Below, piece by piece: positions 25,019 to 34,072 of a DNA stretch of 64,000 bases. The stretch's first letter is position 1. Every line of letters starts with the position of its first letter. The translations under genes were made by a program, and so were the position numbers. Below the pieces are notes generated by a model, which made no database searches, was not told the origin of the DNA, and saw only the letters and a list, made by a program, of their open reading frames with translations. Location: NCBI GenBank assembly GCA_040754095.1, contig JBFMFO010000006.1:1-64000 (forward strand). The letters run 5' to 3'. This DNA is from QYQD01 sp040754095. GTDB taxonomy: Bacteria; Desulfobacterota; QYQD01.

Positions 25019-25168
25019 AGTCGCCTCCATTCATAGAGCCGCACGCTTATAGGCTATTTACAAGGGCTGACTAAGACTAAGGCTATAACAAGATTTAAAA
25101 GGAGTCAATTACTTTGATGGTTTTGCATAACGTCAGGTTTGACGGCACGTTTACAAAAGGGGAGGGGG
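25019..25168. other. spacer without gene
   Basis: Between the yjbQ remnant and the HDOD gene. I see no gene, promoter or clear terminator here. Confidence 0.4.
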
Positions 25169-26692
25169 CTATTTTTTCGGCATCCTGTTTCGGGTGGCTT
25201 CGATAGCCAGGGAGGCGTAGTCCCTTAATTTACCGGCCTGTCTTAGACTATCAGTGTCTATCCGGCCGTTTTTTTTAGATATAATAAAGTTACCTATGGC
25301 CTGATTATCAACCATAATGGGTAAAGCGGCCATGGACAAGGCCTTGATATCCGAGAGTATCATCTTATCTCCTTCTGAGAGGTTGGGGTCTTCAAGCTTA
25401 ACTATCATATCCTTACCCCAGGCAACGGAAGAGGCTACAATCCCTGAGGACTCTCGAAGCGGCAGTACGAGCTTGCTGATGATGTTTTCAGCTTCTTGGC
25501 CAATTCCATACCGGGCTTTAATGATGGTCCGGGCAGGGTTCACCAAGGCCAGGAGCACATGATCGAATGCCAGGCCGTGCTGCATGCTTTCCATAATAAT
25601 CATGTAGATGGAATCCAGATCACATTCCTTCACTATAGACTGGGTAATCTCAAGAGATGCATTCAGGATACATTCGTTGCGTCTTTCCAGATCGTCTATT
25701 TCATCCTGAATATCTGAGGGCTGTGCGGTTTCCGGCTGATACCCTTCCCCCCTTGGTCTTAAAACTGATATATCCAGCCCAAGAGGGGCCATAAGTTCCA
25801 TGGCGCGCCGTTCGGCCTCTTCTTTGACGTCAGTGATCAAGTCTTCATTAATCGGCAATACCTTACCATAGACAGATACAATCCGGCCTATTTCTTCTTC
25901 AAAGTTTTTACCGGAATAGACCGCCTCTGAGATAAGATGTCCCATGAAGGCCAGGGCACGTAATGTGTCTGATTCGGTCGGTGGTCCATCTGTTGCTAAG
26001 GGCATAGCCTCCATGCTATCGCATATTTTTTCTGAGAAACCCCACATCTTTGCCACAGAAATTCCCAGTTCCCTGAGATTAATACCCAGGATAGCCTTTG
26101 CTGCCTTATTTTCAGTGGAACCGTTTTCCACTTCTTTCTTGATCTTACGGTATTCATCGGGAAGCATGAAAGCAGCAATCATACGGCCAAAATCATGAAA
26201 TAACCCGCATAAATAGGCCTCTTCTTCCCATGAATAGTTTATAGCCCGGGAAAGTTCCCTGGCAAAGGTGGCTCCGGTGAAGGATAAGGCCACCATTCGT
26301 TTCAATTCTCGTATATCCGTAGCCTTCTTGGAAAAATAGTCGAAGAGGGTAATAGTGGCGGTGATATCCCGAACGGCCTCAAACCCGAGGAGGATGACGG
26401 CGCCGGTCACCGTGGATATCTTTCTGATTCCCCGGGAACGCAGGCCATAGTAAGCGGAATTGGCAACTTTTAATACCTTGTTTGTCAGCCCCAGGTCTTT
26501 AAGTATTATCTTTGAAAGGTCTTTAGCCGAGGAATTGGAACTCTGTGCCGCAGCTATAAGTTTGGATACATGTTCCATGACCGCGGGGAAATCCCCGCGG
26601 TTAACAGTATCCATAATGCGTTTGGTCTTATCATGCTGCCCGGCATCGATCGATGCCGATGATTTCCTTGGCGAGTCTTGAGGTCGTTCCAC
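25169..26692 (-). CDS. HDOD domain protein with C-terminal GAF domain
   Basis: A 507-residue protein. I place the start at GTG 26692 (VERPQDSPRK) because AAGGGAC lies eight bases before it; an ATG at 26791 would add a basic, hydrophobic 33-residue stretch with no ribosome site. HDOD spans about residues 35-240: MEHVSKLIAAAQSSNSSAKDLSKIILKDLGLTNKVLKVANSAYYG, then LLGFEAVRDI and the CGLFHDFGRMI helix. A GAF-like domain with DLDSIYMIIMESMQHGLAFDHVLLALV spans about 345-500. Such proteins act in signalling, often with cyclic di-GMP or second-messenger pathways, but no output domain is seen. It is a single gene flanked by long spacers. Confidence 0.82.
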   Translation of the reverse strand: MERPQDSPRKSSASIDAGQHDKTKRIMDTVNRGDFPAVMEHVSKLIAAAQSSNSSAKDLSKIILKDLGLTNKVLKVANSAYYGLRSRGIRKISTVTGAVILLGFEAVRDITATITLFDYFSKKATDIRELKRMVALSFTGATFARELSRAINYSWEEEAYLCGLFHDFGRMIAAFMLPDEYRKIKKEVENGSTENKAAKAILGINLRELGISVAKMWGFSEKICDSMEAMPLATDGPPTESDTLRALAFMGHLISEAVYSGKNFEEEIGRIVSVYGKVLPINEDLITDVKEEAERRAMELMAPLGLDISVLRPRGEGYQPETAQPSDIQDEIDDLERRNECILNASLEITQSIVKECDLDSIYMIIMESMQHGLAFDHVLLALVNPARTIIKARYGIGQEAENIISKLVLPLRESSGIVASSVAWGKDMIVKLEDPNLSEGDKMILSDIKALSMAALPIMVDNQAIGNFIISKKNGRIDTDSLRQAGKLRDYASLAIEATRNRMPKK

Positions 26693-27422
26693 GGCTATGA
26701 GTCCCTTTTTCCTTCGGCGTATCTTCGGTGTATATTTTGATTTACAATTTATTATTACTCCGGCAATTAAAAAGCTTAAATACCCCCTCACTCTCCTTTA
26801 GAAAAGGGGGGATGGGGGGATTTGGCAAGTTTATATATTTAAATGCCTTTGTAATAACATCGGGCGCTTCGGTGATAGACTTTAACTGGCGGGTCTCCGA
26901 CATGAAAACCGGACATTTCTATTTTGGCTTGACAAGGCCAGAAAAAAATCTTGACTTTTATTTTTTTATTCATTACTGTTACAACAAACGTTATTCCTTC
27001 CTGGAAACGGGCAAAAAATCCAAAAGACATACTACCGTTTGAATTTCTAAATATTCATCAGAAAACACCCGTGTTTTTTCAAGATATCCATTTGGCCGGT
27101 CGATATAATATCGAGGTTTAGCTTTTTTTGTATTTTTGCCCTACATATACACACGTAGGCCCGGGAATAATAAGGGCAATGCCCAATTTTTATGAAAAAC
27201 AAACCACAGAGCACACCGAGACGGTTTCAACTGTTTGAACGGTTTAAGCTGCTTGATCTGTTATTAGCGGGGCAAATTCTGGGACATTTTCAGGGCAAAG
27301 ATGAGCATATTCAGATACCACGGGAAACGGAGTTTATCTTAACTTATTGATATTATGTTATTCTCTGTGTCCTCTGTGGTTAATTTTTTGATGATACGAT
27401 AGTAAAAATTAAGGAGTAGTTT
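26693..27422. other. long spacer between the HDOD gene and rho
   Basis: At 26783-26825 is a C-rich then G-rich micro-repeat (CCCCCTCACTCTCC / GGGGGGATGGGGGG). At 27062-27079 AAAACAC-CC-GTGTTTT with a T-run is a small terminator-like hairpin. CGATATAATATCG (27101-27113) is a perfect palindrome with a TATAAT core, a possible -10 region for rho without a good -35. At 27203 and 27362 are ACCACAGAG and CTCTGTGGT-type repeats. No gene is supported, although a 52-codon frame exists at 27192-27350. Confidence 0.5.
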
Positions 27423-28676
27423 ATGAATTTGATTGACCTTAAAGAGAAAAAAGTCGGTGAACTTGCCCACATGGCCAAGCAATTCAATATCGAGGGCGTG
27501 GCCAATATGCGCAGGCAGGAGCTCATATTTGCCATTTTGCAGGCCCAGTCCGACAAGAACGGCGTTATTTATGGTGGTGGCGTATTAGAGATACTGCCTG
27601 ATGGGTTTGGATTTTTGAGGGCGCCCGACTATAATTATCTGCCCGGGCCGGACGATATATATGTTTCGCCTTCCCAGATACGCCGGTTTAGTCTGCGTAC
27701 GGGAGATACGGTTACCGGCCAGATTCGTCCTCCCAAAGAAGGCGAACGCTACTTTGCACTGCTTAAGGTTGAGGCTGTCAATTATGAGAATTCCGATCTC
27801 GGCAGGGAAAAGATACTCTTTGATAATTTAACGCCGCTCTACCCGATGGAGAGGATCAGACTGGAGTCAGGGGACGAACCAACCAACTATTCTGCGAGAA
27901 TTATGGATCTTTTGACGCCCATCGGCAAAGGCCAACGGGGACTTATTGTGGCCTCGCCGCGTACCGGCAAGACCATGCTTCTGCAAAATATAGCCAATAG
28001 CATCACGATGAATCACCCGGAGATAATTCTGATTGTGCTTTTGATTGATGAACGGCCTGAAGAAGTCACTGACATGCAACGCTCGGTCAAGGGCGAGGTT
28101 ATCAGTTCAACTTTTGACGAGCCGGCTCAAAGGCATATTCAGGTGGCAGAGATGGTTATCGAGAAAGCCAAACGGCTCGTGGAACACAAGCGGGATGTGG
28201 TAATATTGTTAGATAGTATTACCCGTCTGGCCCGGGCTTATAACACCGTGGTCCCTCCCAGCGGCAAGGTGCTCTCCGGGGGTGTAGATTCTAATGCCCT
28301 GCACCGGCCTAAACGCTTTTTTGGGGCGGCCCGCAATATTGAAGAAGGAGGCAGTCTGACTATTATCGCCACTGCGCTTATTGAAACCGGCAGCCGCATG
28401 GACGAGGTTATCTTTGAAGAGTTCAAGGGAACCGGTAATATGGAGATACATCTGGATAGAAAACTGAGCGATAAGCGGATATTCCCGGCGATAGACATAA
28501 ATCGTTCCGGCACCAGAAAGGAAGAACTTTTAGTGCCGCCGGCCGATCTTAACCGTGTCTGGATCTTGCGCAAGCTTCTTTCCCCGCTTAATCCTGTGGA
28601 TACCATGGAATTTCTTTTGGAAAAGATGGAGGGCACAAAGAATAACGCCGAGTTTCTGAATTCGATGAATCGATAA
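27423..28676 (+). CDS. rho: transcription termination factor Rho
   Basis: A 417-residue hexameric RNA helicase. MNLIDLKEKKVGELAHMAKQFNIEGVANMRRQELIFAIL is the N-terminal helical domain; EILPDGFGFLRAPDYNYLPGPDDIYVSPSQIRRF is the RNA-binding cold-shock-like domain; Walker A ASPRTGKTMLLQNIA is near residue 175; LLIDERPEEVTDM and DSITRLARAYN follow; and the R-loop region SGGVDSNALHRPKRFFGAARN is complete. No insertion. TAAGGAG lies before ATG. It is followed by rpmE, a common neighbour of rho. Confidence 0.97.
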   Translation: MNLIDLKEKKVGELAHMAKQFNIEGVANMRRQELIFAILQAQSDKNGVIYGGGVLEILPDGFGFLRAPDYNYLPGPDDIYVSPSQIRRFSLRTGDTVTGQIRPPKEGERYFALLKVEAVNYENSDLGREKILFDNLTPLYPMERIRLESGDEPTNYSARIMDLLTPIGKGQRGLIVASPRTGKTMLLQNIANSITMNHPEIILIVLLIDERPEEVTDMQRSVKGEVISSTFDEPAQRHIQVAEMVIEKAKRLVEHKRDVVILLDSITRLARAYNTVVPPSGKVLSGGVDSNALHRPKRFFGAARNIEEGGSLTIIATALIETGSRMDEVIFEEFKGTGNMEIHLDRKLSDKRIFPAIDINRSGTRKEELLVPPADLNRVWILRKLLSPLNPVDTMEFLLEKMEGTKNNAEFLNSMNR

Positions 28677-28747
28677 TATCTCGTTTTTAATAATCTAACT
28701 TGCAAAAAAATTGTACGATTATTATATAAGAAGAGATAAATTCAACT

Positions 28748-28800
28748 ACAGAGAACACCATGTTTTCTATTCTCTGTGATCTCTGTGGCTAAGAAAGGGA
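28748..28800. repeat. CTCTGTG / CACAGAG dispersed repeat
   Basis: TACAGAGAACACC and TCTCTGTGATCTCTGTGGC lie between rho and rpmE. Similar runs are at 27203, 27362, 45443 and 52951. They are short, degenerate and always intergenic here. Confidence 0.5.
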
Positions 28801-28807
28801 GATAAAG

Positions 28808-29014
28808 ATGAAAGAGAATATCCACCCCAAGTATCATAAAACTACGGTACGCTGTGCCTGCGGCAATGAAATGGAAACAGGCTCCACGAAAGAGGATATA
28901 CGCGTGGAGATCTGTTCCAAATGCCATCCTTTTTTCACCGGCAAGCAACGGCTGGTTGACACGACAGGCCGCGTGGAACGGTTCTTAAAGAAATACGAAA
29001 AAGGGAAAAAATAG
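28808..29014 (+). CDS. rpmE: 50S ribosomal protein L31
   Basis: A 68-residue protein, normal for the zinc-binding form. MKENIHPKYHKTTVRCACGNEMETGSTKEDIRVEICSKCHPFFTGKQRLVDTTGRVERF holds the Cys pairs CAC and CSKC that bind zinc, and CHPFFTGKQ is the family signature. AAGGGAGATAAAG precedes ATG. It is followed three bases later by the DUF1385 gene. Confidence 0.97.
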   Translation: MKENIHPKYHKTTVRCACGNEMETGSTKEDIRVEICSKCHPFFTGKQRLVDTTGRVERFLKKYEKGKK

Positions 29015-29016
29015 CG

Positions 29017-29988
29017 TTGCATATTCTCAACCAGAAAGGCGTCAGGGTCGGTGGGCAGGCGGTCATTGAAGGGGTTATGATGCGCGCCCCCAGGGCTATA
29101 GCCATAGCCGTGCGCAAGGCCAACGGCGAGGTGGTGATTAAGGGAGATGTCTGGCGCTCTCTGGCGGAACGTTTTTCATTTCTCAAATGGCCGATTTTAC
29201 GGGGCGTACTGGTGCTGGGCGAGGCCCTGGTCAACGGAATACAGGCCTTAAGTTTTTCGGCGAATCAGGCTATGGAAGAAGAAGAGAACGGGCGTGCTAC
29301 CGGGACCGGCTCATGGGCTATTTTCTTTACTATGGTAGTGGCTATGGCCCTGGGTATATTTCTGTTTGTGGTGTTGCCCCATCTAATAAGTCTCTGGATT
29401 GCCGAGATCGCCCCGGAGGCCTTGGGCATAGACTCCGTTTACTTTCACCTGATTGACGGAATTTTAAAAATTGCCTTTTTCCTCCTCTATATCTTGGGAA
29501 TTTCGCAACTAAAAGATATACAGAGGATATTCCAATATCACGGCGCCGAGCACAAGTCAATTTATGCCTATGAAGCAGGCGAGGACCTGACGGTGGAAAA
29601 TGCCCGGAAATACTCGACGCTCCATCCCCGATGCGGAACGGCGTTTATCCTTATGGTTTTAATTATCAGCATAGTTATATTTTCCATAGTCTTTGCCTTC
29701 ATGCCAAAGCCCGATGCCTGGCCATTTTGGGTATCCAATGCGGCTTATATCTTTTTAAAGATAGGCCTTATGTTGCCGATAGCCGGCTTATCTTATGAGC
29801 TTACGAGGTGGACGAGCGCACGACCGGACCGTGCCTGGGTGCGTCCGTTTGTTGCGCCCGGTCTCTATCTGCAGAGGCTTACCACCCGTGAGCCATCCGA
29901 TGATCAGATAGAAGTGGCCTTACGCGCCCTGAACCGCGCCTTATCTTTAAATAACCAATACAAAATCCCTTCTCAGGCCCCTTCCTAG
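29017..29988 (+). CDS. DUF1385 (YqhQ-like) membrane protein
   Basis: A 323-residue protein of the DUF1385 family. VRVGGQAVIEGVMMRAPRAIAIAVRKANGEVV opens the protein and is almost diagnostic. A soluble N-terminal part of about 95 residues is followed by four hydrophobic stretches, with HGAEHKSIYAYEAGE and STLHPRCGTAFILMVLI between them, both conserved in the family. Start is TTG 29017, overlapping nothing but only two bases after the L31 stop, so it is translated with rpmE. In many genomes this gene sits beside rpmE and prfA, as here. Function unknown. Confidence 0.9.
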   Translation: MHILNQKGVRVGGQAVIEGVMMRAPRAIAIAVRKANGEVVIKGDVWRSLAERFSFLKWPILRGVLVLGEALVNGIQALSFSANQAMEEEENGRATGTGSWAIFFTMVVAMALGIFLFVVLPHLISLWIAEIAPEALGIDSVYFHLIDGILKIAFFLLYILGISQLKDIQRIFQYHGAEHKSIYAYEAGEDLTVENARKYSTLHPRCGTAFILMVLIISIVIFSIVFAFMPKPDAWPFWVSNAAYIFLKIGLMLPIAGLSYELTRWTSARPDRAWVRPFVAPGLYLQRLTTREPSDDQIEVALRALNRALSLNNQYKIPSQAPS

Positions 29989-30079
29989 TTACAAAAATTT
30001 CGAAATTCGAATTTCGAAATTCGAAATTAATTCAAATGACCAAAATCCAGAATTTCGGGCCAGATGTGTTGATAATTTT
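29989..30079. repeat. AATTCGAAATTCG repeat before prfA
   Basis: AATTTCGAAATTCGAATTTCG and its near-copies run from about 29997 to 30030, followed by TCAAATGACCAAAAT (30032-30046). The same 15-mer and the same kind of TTCGAAAT run recur at 32157-32304. The run separates DUF1385 from prfA. Confidence 0.7.
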
Positions 30080-31138
30080 ATGTTCGAAAGATTAGAAGAA
30101 GTAGAAGAAAAATACCTCGATTTAGAAAAGATGCTTGGCAATCCGCAGGTGGCAAGCAACCCGGCGCAGTACCAGAAGTATGCCAAAGAACATTCGGCCA
30201 TGGGGAAGTTGGTTGAAACTTACCGCCGGTACAGAGAAGTTAAAGAGCAGATCGCCGATAACACGGAATTGATGCGCGATGAAGACGAAGAAATACGGGA
30301 GATGGCCAAAGAAGAGGTCCAGAAGTTAAGGAAAGAGCAGGAAAATCTGGAAGATGAGCTAAGGATACTCCTGCTTCCCAAAGACCCTAACGACGAAAGA
30401 AACACCATCCTGGAGATCAGGGCCGGTACCGGCGGCGAGGAAGCGGCCCTGTTTGTAGCCGACCTGTTTCGCATGTACAGCCGGTTTGCCGAGCGCCGTA
30501 GCTGGAAGGTTGAGACCATGAGTTCCAATCCTACCGGCATCGGCGGCTTTAAAGAGATTATCGCCCTTATATCCGGTGAGAATGTCTATAGCCAGCTTAA
30601 GTATGAAAGCGGCGTGCACCGGGTGCAGAGGGTGCCTGTGACCGAGGCCCAAGGGAGGATTCATACCTCGGCTGTGACCGTAGCCATCCTTCCGGAAGCG
30701 GAAGAAGTTGACGTATATATTGACCCGGCCGATATTCGCGTGGATGTCTATCGTTCTTCCGGCCCGGGGGGGCAGAGCGTAAATACTACCGATTCCGCGG
30801 TGCGCGTCACGCATATCCCGACCGGTATGGTGGTGACCTGCCAGGATGAAAAGTCACAACATAAAAACAAGGCCAAGGCCCTGAAGATACTAAGGGCCCG
30901 GCTGCTTGACAAGACGCAGAATGAGCAGCAGGAAAAGATAGCACGGGAGCGCAAGAGCCAGATCGGCACCGGTGACCGGAGCGAACGCATTCGTACCTAT
31001 AATTTCCCCCAGGGGAGAATGACCGACCACCGCATTGGTCTCACTCTGTACCGGCTGGATGCGGTTCTGGGGGGTGAACTGGAAGATGTCATCTCTCCGC
31101 TTATTGCTTACTATCAGGCCGAGGCCCTCAAACATTGA
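30080..31138 (+). CDS. prfA: peptide chain release factor 1
   Basis: A 352-residue class I release factor that reads UAA and UAG. The GGQ motif is at residues 230-232 in SSGPGGQSVNTTDSAVRVTHIPTG. The anticodon-like recognition region is in the domain around RVQRVPVTEAQGRIHTSAVTVAILPE. N-terminal coiled coil EEKYLDLEKMLGNPQVASN. No frameshift, as expected for RF1. The next gene, prmC, methylates the Gln of this GGQ, and the pair overlap in their usual order. Confidence 0.96.
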   Translation: MFERLEEVEEKYLDLEKMLGNPQVASNPAQYQKYAKEHSAMGKLVETYRRYREVKEQIADNTELMRDEDEEIREMAKEEVQKLRKEQENLEDELRILLLPKDPNDERNTILEIRAGTGGEEAALFVADLFRMYSRFAERRSWKVETMSSNPTGIGGFKEIIALISGENVYSQLKYESGVHRVQRVPVTEAQGRIHTSAVTVAILPEAEEVDVYIDPADIRVDVYRSSGPGGQSVNTTDSAVRVTHIPTGMVVTCQDEKSQHKNKAKALKILRARLLDKTQNEQQEKIARERKSQIGTGDRSERIRTYNFPQGRMTDHRIGLTLYRLDAVLGGELEDVISPLIAYYQAEALKH

Positions 31139-31142
31139 TAAA

Positions 31143-32117
31143 ATGCAGAAGACAGAAGTCAGAATGCAGAATACAGTCCGTAGGACAGGCATAAGCAGAT
31201 TCTATAATCTCCCTCAGAATACCGTAGGGGGCGTCCTGAAGCGTGCTCAACAGACTCTGGTCGCTGCCGGCGTCCCGGAGCCAGAGGCCGATGCCCAGGT
31301 GCTCATGGCCCATGCCTTTGGTATGGATCGTCTAAACCTCTTTTTGAACATGGACCGGGTCTTATCTTCTGCGGAAAAAAAGGCGCTGACCGGTCTTATC
31401 CGGGAGAGGACAAAAAGAAAACCCCTCCAATATATCCTGGGCGAGCAGGAGTTCTGGTCTCTTTCCTTTAAAGTAACCCCTGAGGTCTTGATCCCCAGGC
31501 CGGAGACAGAAATCCTGGTTGAGGCGGTTCTAAATACCGTCAAAAAACAGGGCATTCCCCCGGACGGCCTTACCATGCTTGACCTTTGTACGGGAAGCGG
31601 TATCCTGGCCGTTGTATTTGCCGGAGAACTTCCCGGCGCCGACATATATGCCGTGGATATTTCAAAAGAGGCCCTTTCTGTGGCCATGGAGAATGCCCGG
31701 CGGCATAACGTCCCGGATTCCATAACCTTTTTACAGGGCGACCTTTTTGCCCCTTTAGATGGCCTGTCATTTGACTTTATTGTTTCCAATCCCCCTTATA
31801 TATCGGGAGAGATGTTCCCGGGACTGCTGCCGGAGGTGCGGGATTATGAGCCGCGGCTGGCCTTGGACGGCGGTCCGGATGGTCTGGACGTGATCAGAAA
31901 GATAATCGGCCGGAGCGCTGCGCACCTCAAGATTGGAGGCCGGCTTTTCCTGGAGATAGGTGATGGACAGGATAGGGAGGTCTTAAAGGAATTTGAAAGA
32001 CGCAAGGCCTTTGGAAATGTCTCTATAATACGTGACTATTGCGGCATTAATCGGGTGGTCCGGGCACAGAGGATTAACTGGATTGATGAATGTAACACTT
32101 TAGATGTTTGGGAGTAA
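31143..32117 (+). CDS. prmC: peptide chain release factor N5-glutamine methyltransferase
   Basis: A 324-residue SAM-dependent methyltransferase that modifies the GGQ Gln of release factors. The SAM motif DLCTGSGILAVVFAGELPG is near residue 145 and the catalytic NPPY is at 216-219. The helical N-terminal domain starts VGGVLKRAQQTLVAAGVPEPEADAQVLM. ATG 31143 follows the prfA stop by four bases. The first roughly 14 residues (MQKTEVRMQNTVRR) are encoded by a CAGAAGTCAGAATGCAGAA micro-repeat, so the natural start may lie a little later; the true start is uncertain. Confidence 0.9.
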   Translation: MQKTEVRMQNTVRRTGISRFYNLPQNTVGGVLKRAQQTLVAAGVPEPEADAQVLMAHAFGMDRLNLFLNMDRVLSSAEKKALTGLIRERTKRKPLQYILGEQEFWSLSFKVTPEVLIPRPETEILVEAVLNTVKKQGIPPDGLTMLDLCTGSGILAVVFAGELPGADIYAVDISKEALSVAMENARRHNVPDSITFLQGDLFAPLDGLSFDFIVSNPPYISGEMFPGLLPEVRDYEPRLALDGGPDGLDVIRKIIGRSAAHLKIGGRLFLEIGDGQDREVLKEFERRKAFGNVSIIRDYCGINRVVRAQRINWIDECNTLDVWE

Positions 32118-32156
32118 CTATTCAGCCCTTATCATTTCAGACAGATGACTTGGCTA

Positions 32157-32304
32157 AATTCGAAAATCGAAGCACGAAATCCGAGACAATATCAAATGAC
32201 CAAAATAAGAAATTCAAAACGAATTAGTTCCACTATAGTTTGGAACATTATAGAATTTGAAAATTTGAATTTGTTTCGAATTTCGATATTCGGATTTCGA
32301 ATTT
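32157..32304. repeat. TTCGAAAT repeat cluster before murA
   Basis: CTAAATTCGAAAATCGAAG, the 15-mer TCAAATGACCAAAAT (32192-32206), and TTCGAATTTCGATATTCGG runs. The 15-mer is identical to 30032-30046. The two ends are roughly inverted relative to each other, as if a small palindromic element had been inserted. Confidence 0.65.
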
Positions 32305-32372
32305 AAAATCATACCACCCACAGAGGTTGAACGTATTTAGAATAAGTTTTAAGAGGCTAACCTGTTACGAGA

Positions 32373-33632
32373 ATGGATAAAATCATAATCGAAGGCGGCT
32401 ATCCCCTTGAGGGCGAGGTGGTAATAAGCGGGGCAAAGAATGCCGCTTTGCCGCTTATCGCCTCTGCTCTACTCGTCGCCGGCGGGCACGTGTTTGATAA
32501 CCTACCGGATCTTGTTGATATAAAAACCCTTTTAAAATTACTTGATTACATGGGAGTCCGGTTTTCCCGGGAAGGGCAGCGATTAGAGATCGATACCCGG
32601 GATGTAGATAAGTGCGAGGCCCCTTATGATCTGGTAAGGACGATGCGGGCCTCAGCCCTGGTTTTAGGTCCTCTTCTGGCCCGGTTCGGACAGGCACGCG
32701 TTTCCCTGCCCGGAGGATGCGCTATAGGGGCCCGTCCGATCAACCTGCACCTTAAGGCCTTTGAAAAGATGGGAGCCAGGATCGACCTGGAGCAGGGATA
32801 TGTTATGGCCCGGGTGGACGGATTAAAAGGAGCGCCTGTCTATTTTGATGTGGTCAGCGTAACCGGCACAGAGAACGTGATGATGGCGGCAACCCTGGCC
32901 CAGGGGACTACGGTGATAAAGAATGCGGCCTGTGAGCCTGAGGTGGTGGCGCTGGCTGACTATCTGGTCAAGATGGGGGCGCGTATAAAAGGGGCGGGCA
33001 CAGATACCATAGTAATTGAGGGTGGTTCCGAACTCAGACCCGGCTGTTGCCATATCATCCCTGACCGCATTGAGGCCGGGACCTATATGATTGCGGCGGG
33101 GTTGACGGGTGGAGACCTGTTTTTACGAAATTGTCAGGCCGGCCATCTCCAGGCGGCTATTGCCAAACTGCGCGAGGCCGGTCTCGTTATTGATGCGGAT
33201 TCCGGGGGCATACGGGTGCGACGAAATGGGTTGATCCGCAGTGTAGATGTCAAGACGCAGCCTTATCCGGGATTCCCTACCGATTTACAGGCCCAGATGA
33301 TGGTGCTAATGACTATGGGAAATGGCCTCTCGGTCATAAGCGAGACTATTTTTGAAAATCGGTTTATGCATGTGGGCGAACTGCAACGTATGGGCGCCGA
33401 CATTATCGTCGAGGGACGGAGCGCTATTGTTAAAGGGGGCGGCAAGTTGCTGGCTGCGCCGGTTATGGCTACTGATCTCAGGGCCAGCGCTTCGCTTATT
33501 CTGGCCGGACTCGCAGCCGAAGGCAAGACGGAGGTATCCCGCGTATATCATCTCGACCGGGGCTACGAACGGCTTGAGGAAAAACTCTCTTCAGTCGGGG
33601 CCCGGATATGGCGGGTTAAAAGTAGCGTTTAG
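32373..33632 (+). CDS. murA: UDP-N-acetylglucosamine 1-carboxyvinyltransferase
   Basis: A 419-residue enzyme that moves enolpyruvate from PEP to UDP-GlcNAc, the first committed step of peptidoglycan. MDKIIIEGGYPLEGEVVISGAKNAALPLIASALL is the classical start. The catalytic Cys is C116 in LPGGCAIGARPINLHLKAFEKMGA; since it is Cys and not Asp, fosfomycin sensitivity would be expected. LRASASLILAGLAAEGKTEV and the basic tail are present. The family length is about 417-425. It ends before a long repeat-filled spacer. Confidence 0.96.
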   Translation: MDKIIIEGGYPLEGEVVISGAKNAALPLIASALLVAGGHVFDNLPDLVDIKTLLKLLDYMGVRFSREGQRLEIDTRDVDKCEAPYDLVRTMRASALVLGPLLARFGQARVSLPGGCAIGARPINLHLKAFEKMGARIDLEQGYVMARVDGLKGAPVYFDVVSVTGTENVMMAATLAQGTTVIKNAACEPEVVALADYLVKMGARIKGAGTDTIVIEGGSELRPGCCHIIPDRIEAGTYMIAAGLTGGDLFLRNCQAGHLQAAIAKLREAGLVIDADSGGIRVRRNGLIRSVDVKTQPYPGFPTDLQAQMMVLMTMGNGLSVISETIFENRFMHVGELQRMGADIIVEGRSAIVKGGGKLLAAPVMATDLRASASLILAGLAAEGKTEVSRVYHLDRGYERLEEKLSSVGARIWRVKSSV

Positions 33633-34072
33633 CGTGTAGCAAATGTAACTGTTCACCGTTGTCCGTTCGCCGTTCACCGAAAAAGACGTTTTCGTGCTTT
33701 TCACGGACATCGGTGGCCGAATAACGGAAAATACCTTCACCGTTTACCATGCGGAGTTTTTCACATTTTTTGAGGGGCGACGGTTGCCGGAAAATACGAT
33801 CACCATTGACTGCCTGCCTGTCGGCAGACAGGCTCACCGAAAAAAAGCTTCTCAGGTTCTTACGGACAACGGTGAACTGATAACGGTGAACGGATACTAG
33901 CGTATAGCGGTTAGCTGTCATCATTTTTGTTATCCGTTAACCGTTGTCCGATATTTTCTTTCGGTAAACGGTCAACAGTGAACGGTGAACCGGCTGAACG
34001 CTGATAGCTACTTATCAAAATTACTTGCCTTTTCCCATAGCTTGGGCTATAAAATCCCACTCGGATGTTGCC
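33633..34072. repeat. ACGGTGAAC / GTTCACCGT micro-repeat spacer
   Basis: The spacer is built from degenerate repeats of GTTCACCGT, TTGTCCGTT and their complement ACGGTGAACGG, running from about 33645 to 33995, with CCTGCCTGTCGGCAGACAGG (a hairpin) near 33811 and GCGTATAGCGG near 33900. No gene, promoter or terminator is evident. This is the densest single micro-repeat field in the window. Confidence 0.8.

Noticed and set aside
27192..27350. 52-codon frame upstream of rho, as a rho leader peptide
   Set aside because: No ribosome site precedes it, and much of it is made of CACAGAGCACACC and TTGAACGGTTTAAG micro-repeat sequence. It looks like chance.
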